Assembly: GCA_963576725.1 (NCBI GenBank)
Contig: OY755243.1
Span: 34,943,846-35,007,845 of the forward strand
Length of the DNA: 64,000 nucleotides
Source of the DNA: Azorinus chamasolen
Taxonomy: Eukaryota; Mollusca; Bivalvia; Cardiida; Solecurtidae
Reading direction: 5' to 3'
In this document: one piece after another, positions 32,036 to 43,588 of the stretch
Position numbering within the stretch: the first letter of the stretch is position 1
Layout: each line of letters starts with the position of its first letter
Notes under the pieces: generated by a model
Told to the model about the DNA's origin: nothing
Database searches by the model: none
What the model saw: the letters and a program-made list of their open reading frames with translations, nothing else
Translations under genes and position numbers: made by a program

Positions 32036-32430
32036 AAATATGTTGGCCTATTTTTAAATAATCGAAGTATTATTTCAGTAAAGTAGAATGTTTCTTAAGA
32101 GTTCTTTATTCGATATGATTTTTGGAAAGTATACTGTACAACAAGCAGTTTAGATTCTGATAATAGGGCTCCTCTTTCAGAAGCATTCTAATAATTTGGA
32201 TATACGCTGTCTGCTTATGTCTTTATTTAGGAAATTGGGTTAAGGAATGAATTAAAGTGGATGACCAAGAAACAAAGGGAAATGATACGTTCAACCGGAT
32301 TAGATGTGTTTTGATATTACTGGTAATGCAATGAGAAAATAGCTACTATTAATTCTCAGTAGACAGTCAAATGAAAACCAGTGAAAATCTCTACAATGAC
32401 CATTCAGAAGAAGATTAATTCTGGGTCATC
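32036..32430. other. Unassigned stretch
   Basis: No recognised feature. Confidence 0.5.
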
Positions 32431-32700
32431 AAGGCAGATGGTAGCTTAATTAATACAGAACTAATGCTATGCAGAAAGCTCACATAGGCTCATATAGGCT
32501 CACATAGACTCGCATAGGCTAACATAGGCTCACGTAGGTCCGCATATACTCACATAAGCTCACATAGGCTCACATAGGCTCGCATAGGCTCACATAGGCT
32601 CGCATATGCTCACATTGGCTCTCATATATAGGCTCTCATAGGATCGTATAGGCTCACATAGGCTCACATAGGCTCGCATTACTTTTCTTGAGTCGTTAAT
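32431..32700 (+). mobile_element. Family E MITE with array in hairpin loop
   Basis: ggcagatggtagcttaatta and atgctatgcagaaagctc form the left arm. The loop is replaced by a 10-bp array, after which gcattacttttcttgagtcg, ttaat is a degraded right arm. Confidence 0.6.
32468..32682. repeat. 10-bp minisatellite
   Basis: About 21 units of ctcacatagg, with ctcgcatagg and ctcatatagg variants. Confidence 0.95.
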
Positions 32701-32996
32701 CAGTAATCTCTTTAAACAAAATACAATACAATGTTTATCTATGAAATGGCCTCTATAATTAAAGGATATTCTGTATGCGTGAACTATTTTTTTTGACAAG
32801 TCTGGTAATTAGGAATTTTCATATGCAAAACATGACATGGTTTTGTTTATGGCTTAGTCCATATATAGTACAATCTTCTTAGCGACAACTAAACAGAGTC
32901 TAATTCTGCCTCTTTAAAGCAGGTATTAGCTTAATGCAGGGGGGAAGTTATACAGAAAACTCCTGCAGGAGCTTTCTGCATTTCTTTCTTCTTGTA

Positions 32997-33205
32997 TTAA
33001 CCCATTCCCTCATACTGACGCCTTTTGGCGCCTCTGCAAAGTCACCTGTTGAAACCATTGTGATAAATAGAGTATTTGCTCTATTTATCACAATGGTTTC
33101 AAGCTACAAAATACTAAATGTTCCCTTTTCTCTAGTTAATGCTCCTTTTCAGTAGATTTATTCAAGGGGGTTGGATCTAAAATAGCCTATGAGGTAATGG
33201 GTTAA
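32997..33205 (+). mobile_element. Family F MITE
   Basis: TTAA at 32997 and 33202. gaaaccattgtgataaatag, then agtatttgct and the mirrored ctatttatcacaatggtttc. Ends gaggtaatgggttaa. Confidence 0.85.
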
Positions 33206-33206
33206 G

Positions 33207-33312
33207 GGGTACACTGTTATGTTACACTTCTCACTGAACATTCACGGTAAGTTTGACCATTTGAATTTAAGCATAGTTCATTTGACAATTCAGCTTTGAA
33301 AATATTAATACT
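33207..33312 (-). mobile_element. Family B MITE, one arm
   Basis: acactgttatgttacacttc, cattcacggtaagtttgacc, then gttcatttgacaattcagct. Matches the 1090-1190 arm. Confidence 0.6.
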
Positions 33313-33631
33313 ACCGAAAGTTATTCAGATAACTACTTTCTTCCTGCATTAAGCTACCGCCTGTTTTTACAGACACCTGTGCTGCTTCCATTAAAGGTCA
33401 CCTAATGGAAGTTCTATTGTATTTCATTAATACACTCATTATGTAACTTGTATACGTGAGAATACAAGTGTAGACATCTACGCACACACAAGCACATAGG
33501 CAGGTTCGATGCCTACCAGGTCAAAGATTCTTTAAAACTTATCTTACCGTAAAGATATGTCCATCTTGATATGGAACAATTTTTACTTGACCTCCGAGTT
33601 GTTGAACTTTCGAGAAATTGTTGGTACAATG

Positions 33632-33790
33632 AACCCCCTCTAAAACTGGAATTCTAGTAAAGAAGACTTTAGATACTATTAAGCAGGTGACTGCTTAATG
33701 CAGGGTGAAAAGCATGCAGAAAGCTCATAAGGGACTTTTACCCTGCATTAAACTGTCACCTGTCTCCGAGAAAGTTTAAATCTGGAGTGC
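33632..33790 (+). mobile_element. Family E MITE
   Basis: aaccccctctaaaactggaa, ttctagtaaagaagacttta, then gctgactgc-like arm, gcttaatgcagggtgaaaag and ttttaccctgcattaaactg. Confidence 0.75.
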
Positions 33791-33972
33791 ACTGGTCCTC
33801 ATTTGGCTACAAGCTGTTTGCAAATGCCTCTGGGGCACGATCGGAAGTAATATGTGTGGCCCTGCATGTAGCATGTAAGGGTATGACTGGTAAACCAAGT
33901 GTCAGGATAATGTGACTTGGTGTGGACTAAAGTTCCAGTGTCCAGTGGTTTCAATGAGTTTGACTGGATACG

Positions 33973-34050
33973 TTAACCCAGTACCTGATACGGACGTTTG
34001 TTGACGCCGTTGCTAACAGAGTAGACCCAAATCTGTTGTGACATTTATGG
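33973..34050 (+). mobile_element. Family A MITE, 5' fragment
   Basis: ttaacccagtacctgatacg, then gctaacagagtagacccaaa. Truncated before the palindrome. Confidence 0.65.
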
Positions 34051-34194
34051 AAATTGTCTGTCTAAACCCCGACGAAAACCTGTTTCATTGGATTAGTGCA
34101 AGGACTAATAATAATATATTTATTTGATAAGATATAACATGATAAAGCATTGAGGTATATCACAAAATTATTGTTATAGTTTCTTTCACACTTA

Positions 34195-34325
34195 ATCTCT
34201 CTCATCACCTCTCTCTTTCTCTGTGTGTGTCTCTCTCTATCTGTTTCTTTCTTTCCTTCTCTCACTTTATCTCTCCTTCACTCTATCTCCGTTTCTCTCT
34301 TTCTACATATCTTAACCCCCTCTCT
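34195..34325. repeat. CT-rich simple repeat
   Basis: Imperfect tctctctctt and ctttcttt runs. Frames here are low complexity. Confidence 0.9.
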
Positions 34326-34980
34326 GTTTCCTTCTATTCCTTAACAAATTGCAATCAGGAATTTCCCCACGTGACTGAAGTATTGTCAATTACATTTCAA
34401 CCATTTCGTGCCAATATTAGATATTCTGTGAAAAGGTTTAAACTTGATTTACAGTATGACTGGTGCTGCTAGGCGGTATCCAATGACTGTCAATTACTTA
34501 TATGTTGAAGAACAATATCTTGACAATTCTAATTTGAAATGAGAACCAGAACAAACTGGTTAGATACAAATTATATATATTTTATCGGACCTAAGCTGAC
34601 TGCAAATTAGACTTATTGTGGGTTTATTTATTTAATAGTATGGATAAAGCACTTTCTGTACTTTAAGCAGCCACTTGCTTTAAAGACGCCCATCTTTATG
34701 AGCTTTCGCTCTAAATAGGGTTTGCTGTGCATGTATTTATTTCTTAATGCAGTAATTTATAATGAAGAAAATATTCCAAAATAGGGAATTAATATAATAC
34801 ATAAATACTTGAACTGCTCTGATCTAATATTTCGACCACTAAGGGCCTTTTTCAAAGATTATCATGTCAAAATACACGTCACATATTTGTTACATACATT
34901 CAGCCATAAAATCAAAGAGAATAATGTTGATCCAGCGTCATGGTGATATTGTGTTGTTTTTTTAAAATGTCATGACGTCA
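34326..34980. other. Unassigned, with retroelement-like motif
   Basis: At about 34815-34860 the minus strand reads gaaaaaggcccttagtggtc, gaaatattagatcag, a form I associate with ends of Penelope-like elements. Nothing else supports one. Around 34670, taagcagccacttgctttaa is a family E arm remnant. Confidence 0.3.
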
Positions 34981-35033
34981 TGTAAATTTGTTGGCTATAA
35001 ATGTAATTTATAGCCAACAAAATGTTTTTACAT
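34981..35033. repeat. Small inverted repeat
   Basis: tgtaaatttgttggctataa mirrored by ttatagccaacaaaatgttt. A TGACGTCA lies just before it, at 34973-34980. Confidence 0.6.
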
Positions 35034-35097
35034 GATATTTGTTTTAATTTGAACCTACTATTTACCATCACCGTGCGTCTCTGTGCTAAACACTGAA

Positions 35098-35325
35098 CAA
35101 CCCTTTCCCTCATATGGACAGATTGGCACACCTTTGCAAACAGAACAACAGAGTAGACCCAGATCCGATGACCCTGTAGGGACGTCATATGAGGGTCTAC
35201 CCTGTTTGCTTAACGCATGTTACAGGTCTGATTCTACAGTTTCTGCCATGGTAAATGTATTGTGTTCATAGGCTAGTATAAAACAAGTCACTCTGTTAGT
35301 ATTCCTTTCATGAAAATGCATGGCT
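35098..35325 (+). mobile_element. Family A1 MITE
   Basis: caaccctttccctcatatgg, gagtagacccagatccgatg, then tgagggtctaccctgtttgc. The long arm has tacagtttctgccatggtaa. Confidence 0.75.
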
Positions 35326-35358
35326 AATTACTACCAGTAATAACAGATAAAACAAATA

Positions 35359-35648
35359 CAGTATAACCTCTCTTAACCGGAATTCTAGTAGATAATAATT
35401 TAGATACTTTTAGGCAGGTGGCTGCTTAATGCAGGGTGAAAGTCATGCAGAAAGCTCCTCTAGGAGCTTTCTGCGTGACTTTCACCCTGCATTAAGCTGG
35501 CAGGTGGCTGCTTAATGCAGGGTGAAAGTCATTCAGAAAGCTCCTCTAGGAGCTTTCTGCGTGACTTTCACCCTGCATTAAGCTGCCACCTGTCTCCAAG
35601 ACCGATATTCATACTAAATTTAACTGCCGGTTAAGAGAGGTTTTACTG
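35359..35648 (+). mobile_element. Family E MITE with duplicated hairpin
   Basis: cagtataacctctcttaacc to gttaagagaggttttactg, TIRs of about 20 bp. The whole inner hairpin (gcaggtggctgcttaatgca ... ccctgcattaagctg) occurs twice in tandem (about 35413-35500 and 35501-35588) with near identity. Flanked by TA. Confidence 0.85.
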
Positions 35649-35734
35649 TAGTGCCATATTACCTAATCAGTATATTGTGACTGAATACAATAAAAAACCC
35701 TCTAAAGCGAGCCCCAAAAGCGGCCTAATTTTGA

Positions 35735-37261
35735 CAAAGTACAAACAGGGTAGATCCAGACCAGACAGCTCCTATAGGATTTGTGTTACCAGGGTTTGAT
35801 CTGTTTACTATAGATCAGATTCGTCAGTTTCTGCTATGTTAACAATATTCTTGATCGTACTGCCATTATAAAAACTATATTCAGCTAATTAGTATACACG
35901 TACTTCTAGCATATTGTCATGCAAGCTCTTTGCTAACGCTCAGGACTAGTATAGTGGCATGCAAGATCCGCTTATGCCTCGAATATATTGTCATGCAAGA
36001 TCCGCTGAAGCTTCTAATATATTGGCATATAGACTTTGCCACTGTCTCTTATATAATGACATACAAGCTCCAGTAATGCTTACTTTTGGATTTTTCAAGC
36101 AAGACCCGTTGATGATCTGGGTTCTCATGCGAGCTGTTCTGATGTTTCTGGTCTATTTTTATGCGCGCTACGCTGATGCTTGTAGAATATTTTCATGCAA
36201 CCTGCGCTGATGTTTCTAGTATACATGTATTTCCATGCGACCTGCGCTGATGCTTCTAGTATATTTTCATGCGAGCTTTGCTGATGCTTCTAATCTATTT
36301 TCATGCGCGCTGCGCTGATGCTTCTTGCATATTTTCATGCGAGCTGCGCTGATGCTTCTAGTATATTGCGATGCAACCGTCGCTGAAACTTCTAATATAC
36401 TGGCATACAGTTTTTGCCGATGCCTTTTATATATTGACATACACGTTTCATTGATGTTTGTTTTGGATGTTCACACAAGCTCCACTGGCGCATGCTCTTG
36501 GTGCTCATTCACGCTGCGCTGATGCTTCTAGTAAATTGTCATGCAAGCTCCGTTAATGTCCGCTTATGCTTCTAATGTATTGTCATACAAGCTTCGCTGA
36601 TGTTTCCATTGAATATGCCATGCAAGCCCCACTGATGATTCCATCGTATTGTCGTGCAAGCTTCGCTGATGTTTCAATTGTATTGTCATGCAAGCCCTGC
36701 TGATGCTTCCATTGTATCGTCATGCAAGCTTCGCTGATGTTTCCATTGTATTGTCATGCATGCCCCGCTGATTTTCCTTTGTATTGTCATGCAAGATTCG
36801 CAGATGTTTCAATTGTATAGCCATGCAAGCCACGCTGACGTTTCCATTGTATTGCCATGCAAGTTTCGCTGATGTTTCCATTGTATTGCCGTGTAAGCCC
36901 TGCTAATGTTTCCATTGTATTACCCTGCAAGCCCCGCTGATGTTTCCATTGTATTGCCATGCAAGCCCCGCTGATGTTGTCACTGTATTGTCATGCAAGC
37001 TCCGCTCATGTTTCCATTGTATTGTCATTAAAGCTCCGCTGAAGTTTCCATTGTATTGCCATGCAAGCCCCGCTGATGTTTCCATTGTATTGTCATGCAA
37101 GCTCTGCTGATGCTTCTAGTATATTGCGATGCAAGCTCCGCTGAAACTTCTAATATACTGGCATACAGTTTTTGCCGATGCCTTTTATATATATTGACAT
37201 ACACATTTCATTGATGTTTGTTTTGGATTTTCGCGCAAGCTCCGATGGAGTAAAGAGTTAA
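35735..37261 (+). mobile_element. Family A1 MITE expanded by a 34-bp array
   Basis: Core and long arm: acaaacagggtagatccaga, ccagacagctcctatagg, cgtcagtttctgctatgtta and ccattataaaaactatattc, then agctaattagtata. The array follows, and the normal terminus gatggagtaaagagttaa closes it at 37261. Normal length would be about 280 bp. Confidence 0.7.
35905..37245. repeat. 34-bp minisatellite with higher-order copies
   Basis: Unit ttgtcatgcaagctccgctg then atgtttccattgta; about 39 copies with subtypes (cttctagtatattttcatgc type on the left). A longer block with actggcatacagtttttgcc and gatgtttgttttggat appears at about 36360-36480 and 37105-37240, with a worn third form at 36000-36110. Confidence 0.9.
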
Positions 37262-37520
37262 GACTTGTGACTTAACTAACATTTGCAGAAATCTTGGATC
37301 CAAATGAGGCGCTGAGGAACTCGATATTTTTTCTCAGAACCGAACTTTTTGACACTGGGTCGTCATTTGTTCTTAAAAACTTTAACAAATCTGAAATTAA
37401 AGAATGCTCCTGATGCATTGTGCAGAGATCATTTTAACGTCTTTTTTCAACAGACGACAATAATAAGCAGACGACAGCAAGTAGCATTCTATGGCTTAAC
37501 GCGTTCAGGAACTGAAGCAG
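37262..37520 (+). mobile_element. Family C MITE, worn
   Basis: gaaatcttggatccaaatga and ggcgctgaggaactcgat, then caacagacgacaataataag, cagacgacagcaag. Confidence 0.55.
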
Positions 37521-37639
37521 ATGTTGTAGACTTTTTATTTATGCATAAATGAGATTTGGATTACTGAAAACTCATCCTGTCTAGATAGAAATATCTTTAA
37601 GTGTTATTATGTTCTTCGAAATCTTCAGGAAGTTAACGC

Positions 37640-37855
37640 TGGCTGTGAAATTATTAATACTCTTCGTAAACAATTTGGATTCAGACGAGACGTCGGCGTC
37701 ATATCAGAATCTACAATTGTTGATCACGTGACTTTATCACTAAGCAGAAATTGCACGTTGGAAACAGCTTGATACTTGTAGCACACGTCAAGGTTTTGCA
37801 GACGATGGTTACAAATTTTAACGTGCAAAGCGTTAATTTCGTCTGCACTTAAATT
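37640..37855 (+). mobile_element. Family C MITE, worn
   Basis: aaacaatttggattcagacg, then agacgtcggcgtcatatcag. gttttgcagacgatggttac and gtgcaaagcgttaattt form the right arm. Confidence 0.55.
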
Positions 37856-38164
37856 CTCTGGCGGTAAGACATGGCAAATAAATTCGTGTCTGGCAAGTCT
37901 AGCTTAAAATCGCTTCACCATACTGGCAACTCATCAGTAGATATATAGTAATATTTCAAACATTAAATCTAATACCCATGTTCTCTGAAAAGTGCATTCA
38001 CCAGATCTATGTAATCCAAGGCGTTTTAAATCCATGTTTATTGTCATCAACCGCCAGTACATTTATATAATATATCAGACGTTGACTGTTGCATCCATAC
38101 ACGTTAGTTGACAGGTATATTGCTCTCCATCTATAAGGTTAATCTTCTCTAAAAGAGTTAAAAA
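37856..38164. other. Unassigned stretch
   Basis: No feature recognised. Confidence 0.5.
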
Positions 38165-38370
38165 CAGTAAACCCCTTCTAAACCGGACGCCAAATTTAGC
38201 TTAAATATCGGTCCTGGAGACAGGGGCGAGCTTAATGCAGGATAAAAGTCATGCAGAAAGCTCCTCTAGGAGCTTTCTGTATGACTTTCACTCTGCATTA
38301 AGCAGCCATCTGCCTAAAAGTATCTAAATTCTACTCTATTTGAATTCTGGTTTGGAGGTGTTTCTTGTAG
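38165..38370 (+). mobile_element. Family E MITE
   Basis: cagtaaaccccttctaaacc, gagcttaatgcaggataaaa, ctcctctaggagctttctgt and cactctgcattaagcagcca. Ends ggaggtgtttcttgtag. Confidence 0.8.
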
Positions 38371-38879
38371 TCTATTTCATTCGGCGAACTCGCCCAAATA
38401 TATATTTTAGCTTCATCTAATTTTCGTTTTAAGGGGTATTCCTTATAGGATTACCCGAATCGTGTGCACAAATTCGACATGAATGTGTGGATCATACAGT
38501 TAGCATCTGGCCATGGCGGTCCTGTAGGCGACCCTGGTCGTGAGGTTATATATGTCTATTCGAGTCTGAGATCATTCTCAAACATCTGATTAGTCAGATA
38601 CTTGAAAATGAACTCATACTCAGAAGTATTATAACCACAGGACTTAGATCTTGGTCTACTCTATTTGCCTCTGTCCATTTAATGGGATGCTACTTGTAAA
38701 AGTTTAAAGATGCAAAGTAGAACTATAGGCACGTATTTATCACGGCACAAGAGTCTACCGACTTTGGACTACACTACTTTGATTGGTTGAATCATTATCC
38801 TCACCTGTTTATTGTGCTACTTCTATTCATCAACAGAACTTTAATCATGGCACCATGGAATAGATTGAGGATAGGCAAA
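38371..38879. other. Unassigned, with small hairpin and A remnant
   Basis: cattctcaaacatctgatta and gtcagatacttgaaaatgaa (38573-38612) resemble the 45365-45485 hairpin. gatcttggtctactctattt near 38648 is a family A scrap. Confidence 0.4.
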
Positions 38880-39770
38880 CAGTTACATTGACAATAACAA
38901 CTGTCACTTTAAGGATAGACAAAAACTGTGAACAAGCACAACTGCCATGCAAACGCTGTGGACAAGAACAATTGTCATGTCAGGGATAGGTAAACACGGT
39001 GGACGAGAACAACAAAGAACTGCTGTCAAGGATAGGTTAACACCGTAGACAAGAACAACCAAAAACAACTGTTATGGCAAGGGTACGTAGACAGTGTGAA
39101 CAAGACCAACCAAGAACAATTGTTATGGCAAGGATAGGTAAACATGGTGGACAAGAACAACCAAGAACAAATGTTATAGCAAGGATAGGTAAACACGATG
39201 GACAAGAACAACCAAGAACAATTGTTATAGCAAGGATAGGTAAACACGGTGGACAAGAACAACCAAGAACAATTGTTATGGCACGGATAGGTTCAACACT
39301 GTGGACAAGAACAACCAATAACAATTGTTATGGCACGGATAGTTTCAACACTGTGGACAAGAACAGCCAAGAACAATTGTTATAGCAAGGATAGGTAAAC
39401 ACGGTGGACAAGAACAACCAAGAACAATTGTTATGGCACGGATAGGTTCAACACTGTGGACAAGAACAACCAAGAACAAATGTTATAGCAAGGATAGGTA
39501 AACATGATGGACAAGAACAACCAAGAACAAATGTTATAGCAAGGATAGGTAAACACGGTGGACAAGAACAACCAAGAACGATTGTTATGACAAGGATAGG
39601 TTCAACACTGTGGACAAGAACAGCTGCCATGTCAAGGATAGGTAAACACTGTGGACAAGAACAACCAAGCACAACTGTTATAACAAGGATAGGTAAACAT
39701 TGTGGACAAGAATAGCTGCCATGTCAATAATTGGCAAACATTGAAAACAAGAACTGCCATATCGAGGGTA
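38880..39770. repeat. 51-bp minisatellite
   Basis: About 17 units of ggacaagaacaaccaagaac, aattgttatggcaaggatag, gtaaacacggt. The period is a multiple of three, so frames stay open on both strands (up to about 103 codons) without being genes. Confidence 0.95.
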
Positions 39771-39975
39771 TGTAAACAATGTAGACAGAGTGGACAAAAA
39801 CAGCGGCAAGGGTGATACTTTTGATCAGTTTCTTCATGGCTGTTCGAGCTAAATTTTATGACTTGATGATACCAGTTGCATGGAATGTTAATCTGGTCAT
39901 TGAAACAAAAGCATTTTTGCCATGGTAGACTGTGCAGAATCTGATCTATAATATCATTTGAGAAAAAGATTAAAT
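39771..39975. other. Unassigned, possible A1 arm
   Basis: ttttgccatggtagactgtg, cagaatctgatctataatat near 39915 resembles the A1 long arm. Confidence 0.4.
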
Positions 39976-40155
39976 CTGAACCCATTTAAACCGGAATTTT
40001 AGTAGAGAAGAATTTAGATACTTTTAAGCAGGTGGCTGTTTAATGTAGGAAGAAAGTCATACAGACAGCTCCTCTAGGAGCATTTCAAGCTGTCACCTGT
40101 CTCCAAGACCAATTGTTATACTTAATTGAACGTCCGGTTTAGAGGGATTTGCTGT
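39976..40155 (+). mobile_element. Family E MITE
   Basis: ttaaaccggaattttagtag, gctcctctaggagcatttca, then cgtccggtttagagggattt, gctgta. Confidence 0.75.
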
Positions 40156-40164
40156 ATTTCCGCT

Positions 40165-40290
40165 TGGTTCAAGCTTCTAAGAAAGCATTGACCGTGTGTC
40201 AAACAGCTTGGATCTTGATCAGACACCGAGTTACTGGGCGTCTTATCTTGATCCAAGCTGCTTTCATATGCGTGCGTGGTCGTGTGTGGC
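40165..40290 (+). mobile_element. Family C MITE, interrupted
   Basis: gtgtcaaacagcttggatct and gatcagacaccgagttactg, then cttatcttgatccaagctgc. The LTR retrotransposon begins shortly after it. Confidence 0.65.
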
Positions 40291-40297
40291 AAGACTA

Positions 40298-41346
40298 TGT
40301 TATACAGGTATATCAACACTTGATGGTTCTATTCTAAGCTTGATATACAAATGTTCAGTGTGCCTAATTCTCAAATTCACTATATCAAACATGAACACTT
40401 CGGTGAACAAATAATTAATTAATTTAGAATTTAAGTTTCATATAATAATTAGTAATCATGTGCATTTGATAAATGATAACAATAGTAAACCTAATAATAC
40501 AATACTTATGGTATGTGTATCAGAGACTGAGAATTGTTTGGATCCTGATGAAGAATCCATCTAAGTCATTATCTGTTATATGCTTATCAGGGGTAGTATC
40601 TGTGATAGTACGCCAGTATAATTTCAGACATTTTTTACTTTGAAAATCCCTAATGTTCTTAACAGGTGGAATCAGTCAGTCGGTGCTAGCTCTGTTGTTA
40701 ACTGAATGATATAATAACCTCTTTACATTTGCGAATCCTTTGATAACCATATAAGATAGATGAAGTAAAATCACTGGGGTTAGATTATTAAGAGTCTTAA
40801 CACACTGACAACCGTATGGTACACAATTTATCAGCATCATTCCATTAAGTCTCACAGGGTTTCACGGGTTCGCACTGACCAAGCATGCTGATCCAGTTGG
40901 ACAGCATGTGACTGGCTGAAATCCAGCGACTTGCCTACTCCTCCCCCTCTTGCATATTCAACAGGGAGTTCTAGTTTAGTTTTTGGTTAGAGAGAAGGAG
41001 ATATACTTTCGGGTTTACACGAACGGCAAAACATCATCCGGGAAAATGTAGTTTTATCTTTACTGGGTGGCAACGGCCACCCCTATCTATGTGTTAGAAA
41101 TTCTAACACTTATACAATAATCATATTTCTACAACTATCCTTAGTTTGGATTTCCATACTGGACATTTACTTGCATATGATTTCTTATTTGATGATCTTG
41201 TCATACATGTATGTGATTTGGAACTATACTAATTACAACACTGAAACTACAAAATGGACTTGTTCATTTCTCCAAGCCGGACTTCCACTGTCATACAGTC
41301 ATACATATATTTTTCGGATCTACATGAACATTTTCTCATAATGACA
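40298..41346 (+). repeat. Left LTR
   Basis: 1,049 bp. A pyrimidine-rich tcctccccctcttgcatatt segment (about 40938-40957) could be promoter-proximal. Stem-loops lie at 41065-41082 (gggtggc/gccaccc, loop aacg) and 41091-41109 (gtgttagaa/ttctaacac). Confidence 0.9.
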
Positions 41347-42699
41347 AATGGTGAAGAACGGCGAGTACGATCCTCAACGGTGTTGAACTCTCACATGCCA
41401 GCGAGTGTCTCTGTGGATTACGAGTGATTTGGACTTTTCATTATCCTTCAGCGATGTTTTGGACTTGAGCTAAATTTCCCCAACTTCATATGAACTTTCC
41501 TCAACGATTATACAAGGCGCTACATTAACCGTGTTGTGATATACTTACGAACTTTGGACTTTCGACCAACTTTACTAGTGAAATTTAATACAAGGATTTG
41601 GACACTAATTCTACCTATAGAATGTATCTATAGCGAGCTAATTTACAGTATTTCATGATTCATACAGTGAGTTGCTTTGGTGTATTTTTATATGTGTTCT
41701 GAAAATTCTCGATTTACATGTTCTTGTAAACTTTAGATTTTTTAATTAGTAATTGCTTTATTCAACCTCATAGTTCTTTATCAAACCGCTTCCGTACATG
41801 ATAAAGTACTGTTACATGTATATTCGTTCATAATATTAATTCACTAGTTTAATACGTTCAATTTATTATTTCAAAGTATTACACGAAAAAAAACAAGTAC
41901 AAATAATGCGCAAAATTATGTGAAAAAAGTAAACAAATAGATTAGGTTGTATATGGGTTAATTGCTTCATGTTTATATCTTTCATGATTTCATGCATTTA
42001 TACTACTGATACAAGTATTCTATTACTTTCGATTTCGAGTCAAATTACTGGTATCAGTCAGTAATTTTCCGTAATTATTTATGGTACTGCATTAGTTCAC
42101 ATTCTGCAATTACATTCACGCTTACATGGTACTTAACTGCTACAATTCGTTACGAGTTGTTTTATTTACAAGTACTTTCAATGCCTTATGTTCATCATGT
42201 CTACGAGTCAAATTGCGATTCATGCATTCGTACTTGGCAAATTACGCTGGCTTATTCTTATTCACAATTTTCATGTTTTACCATACACACTTATTGGCTG
42301 TATCTACATTGTTCCTGTATAATTCTCCGATAGAAATTAACAGTAATTCCATTTAAACACCCATAGTTTAGAATGTTGACTGAAAATTTTAATAAAGTCA
42401 GCACATGCTAGGAAGGTTTCTTTACTACATTTAATAATTATTTAATAATTATTGTTCTAGTGTTTGGAAAAGAGGTAACGCGTCTTCTTCTCCAAACCCA
42501 GTTTGGGAACCTTACCTGGTGTCTGCATCTAAAACACTTTTTTATATTTTTCTTCTCATTTTTGGCCAATCATTCATCACCATGGGTATTTTTATGACTT
42601 TGTCTGCATAGCCACCGGCAAAAGGACACCGGCATCGATTTAGCTATGGGACAGTACGGATTTAAATTAATTCGAAGTTTGTTATTTGTACAATTATAT

Positions 42700-43218
42700 A
42701 TTCCTCTTCAATGAATACTATACGTATATGCATTTCCACGCTTACTTTTCGGGACGTTTGCTCCTACATTCTGTACTTCATGCTTACTATACGGAACATT
42801 GCTTCCAGATCCCGATACGGACGGTGCTCCCAGGGATCGTTACATTATTTGACCCGTGTGCTGGTCGATTTGCTATTCCGGAAACTGCATTACTGTTAAT
42901 TACGAAGGGAATATATAGTTTAACCTTAGTTCGAATTTTGTTACTTGTTTAATTATCTATTCCTCTTCTATAAATTTATACTATACGTATATGCATTTCC
43001 ACATTTACTTTTCGGGACGTTTGCTCCTACATTCTGTACTTCATACTTACTTACTATACGGAACATTGCTTCCAGATCCCAGATACGGACGGTGCTCCCA
43101 GGGATCCATATATATTTGACCCGCGTGCTGGTCAAATTTTGCTATTCTGGAAATTGCATTACGGTTAATTACGAAGGGAATACATAGTTTAACAACGTAC
43201 ACTATTTCTACAAGTTTC
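42700..43218 (+). repeat. 259-bp tandem duplication inside the LTR element
   Basis: Copies start ttcctcttc at 42700 and 42960, sharing ctatacgtatatgcatttcc, acggaacattgcttccagat and cggacggtgctcccaggga, with small differences. Confidence 0.85.
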
Positions 43219-43575
43219 GAGACATTACTGGTATCAATTGTTTTTTTTTATAAAAGAATAAATAGTTTACTACATACATGTATACTTAAAATACCACAAC
43301 TTTGCATGTATGATTGTTAAATTGTTATAGGTGTTAGGTGAAAATGTCGTCAGCTGCAAGTTGTTACCCATATTTAACCGTTTAACTTCTATGTACATTT
43401 ACATGACAGCGTTTGCATCAGTATAAATACCATAGTATAGCTTCATTCAGCAATTACACTTTGCGTCTGGTACATATCGCGAAATTCTACTTTTGACCGG
43501 TTGTGACAGTAAACTAGAATATGTGAAATAGTTCGATTAATGCTTATCTTGTTAAGCGGGAGCTTAACTTAGTGA

Positions 43576-43588
43576 AACCAGGGGGGAT
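43576..43588 (+). promoter_or_regulatory. Polypurine tract
   Basis: aaccaggggggat immediately before the right LTR, the expected plus-strand primer site. Confidence 0.75.

Larger units (their letters stand above)
32915..33425 (+). mobile_element. Family E MITE with nested F and B elements
   Basis: Left arm aaagcaggtattagcttaat, then gcagg with a tcctgcaggagctttctgca stem. The right arm cttcctgcattaagctaccg reappears only at about 33338, after the insertions. Right end taatggaagttctattg at about 33420. Confidence 0.6.
41347..43588 (+). other. Non-coding interior of the LTR element
   Basis: It begins aatggtgaagaacggcgag; tggtgaagaac is where a primer binding site should lie, but I cannot assign the tRNA. 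AT-rich, with no frame over about 90 codons. Confidence 0.7.

Noticed and set aside
39037..39385. Frames of about 100 codons on both strands
   Set aside because: 51-bp repeat artefact.
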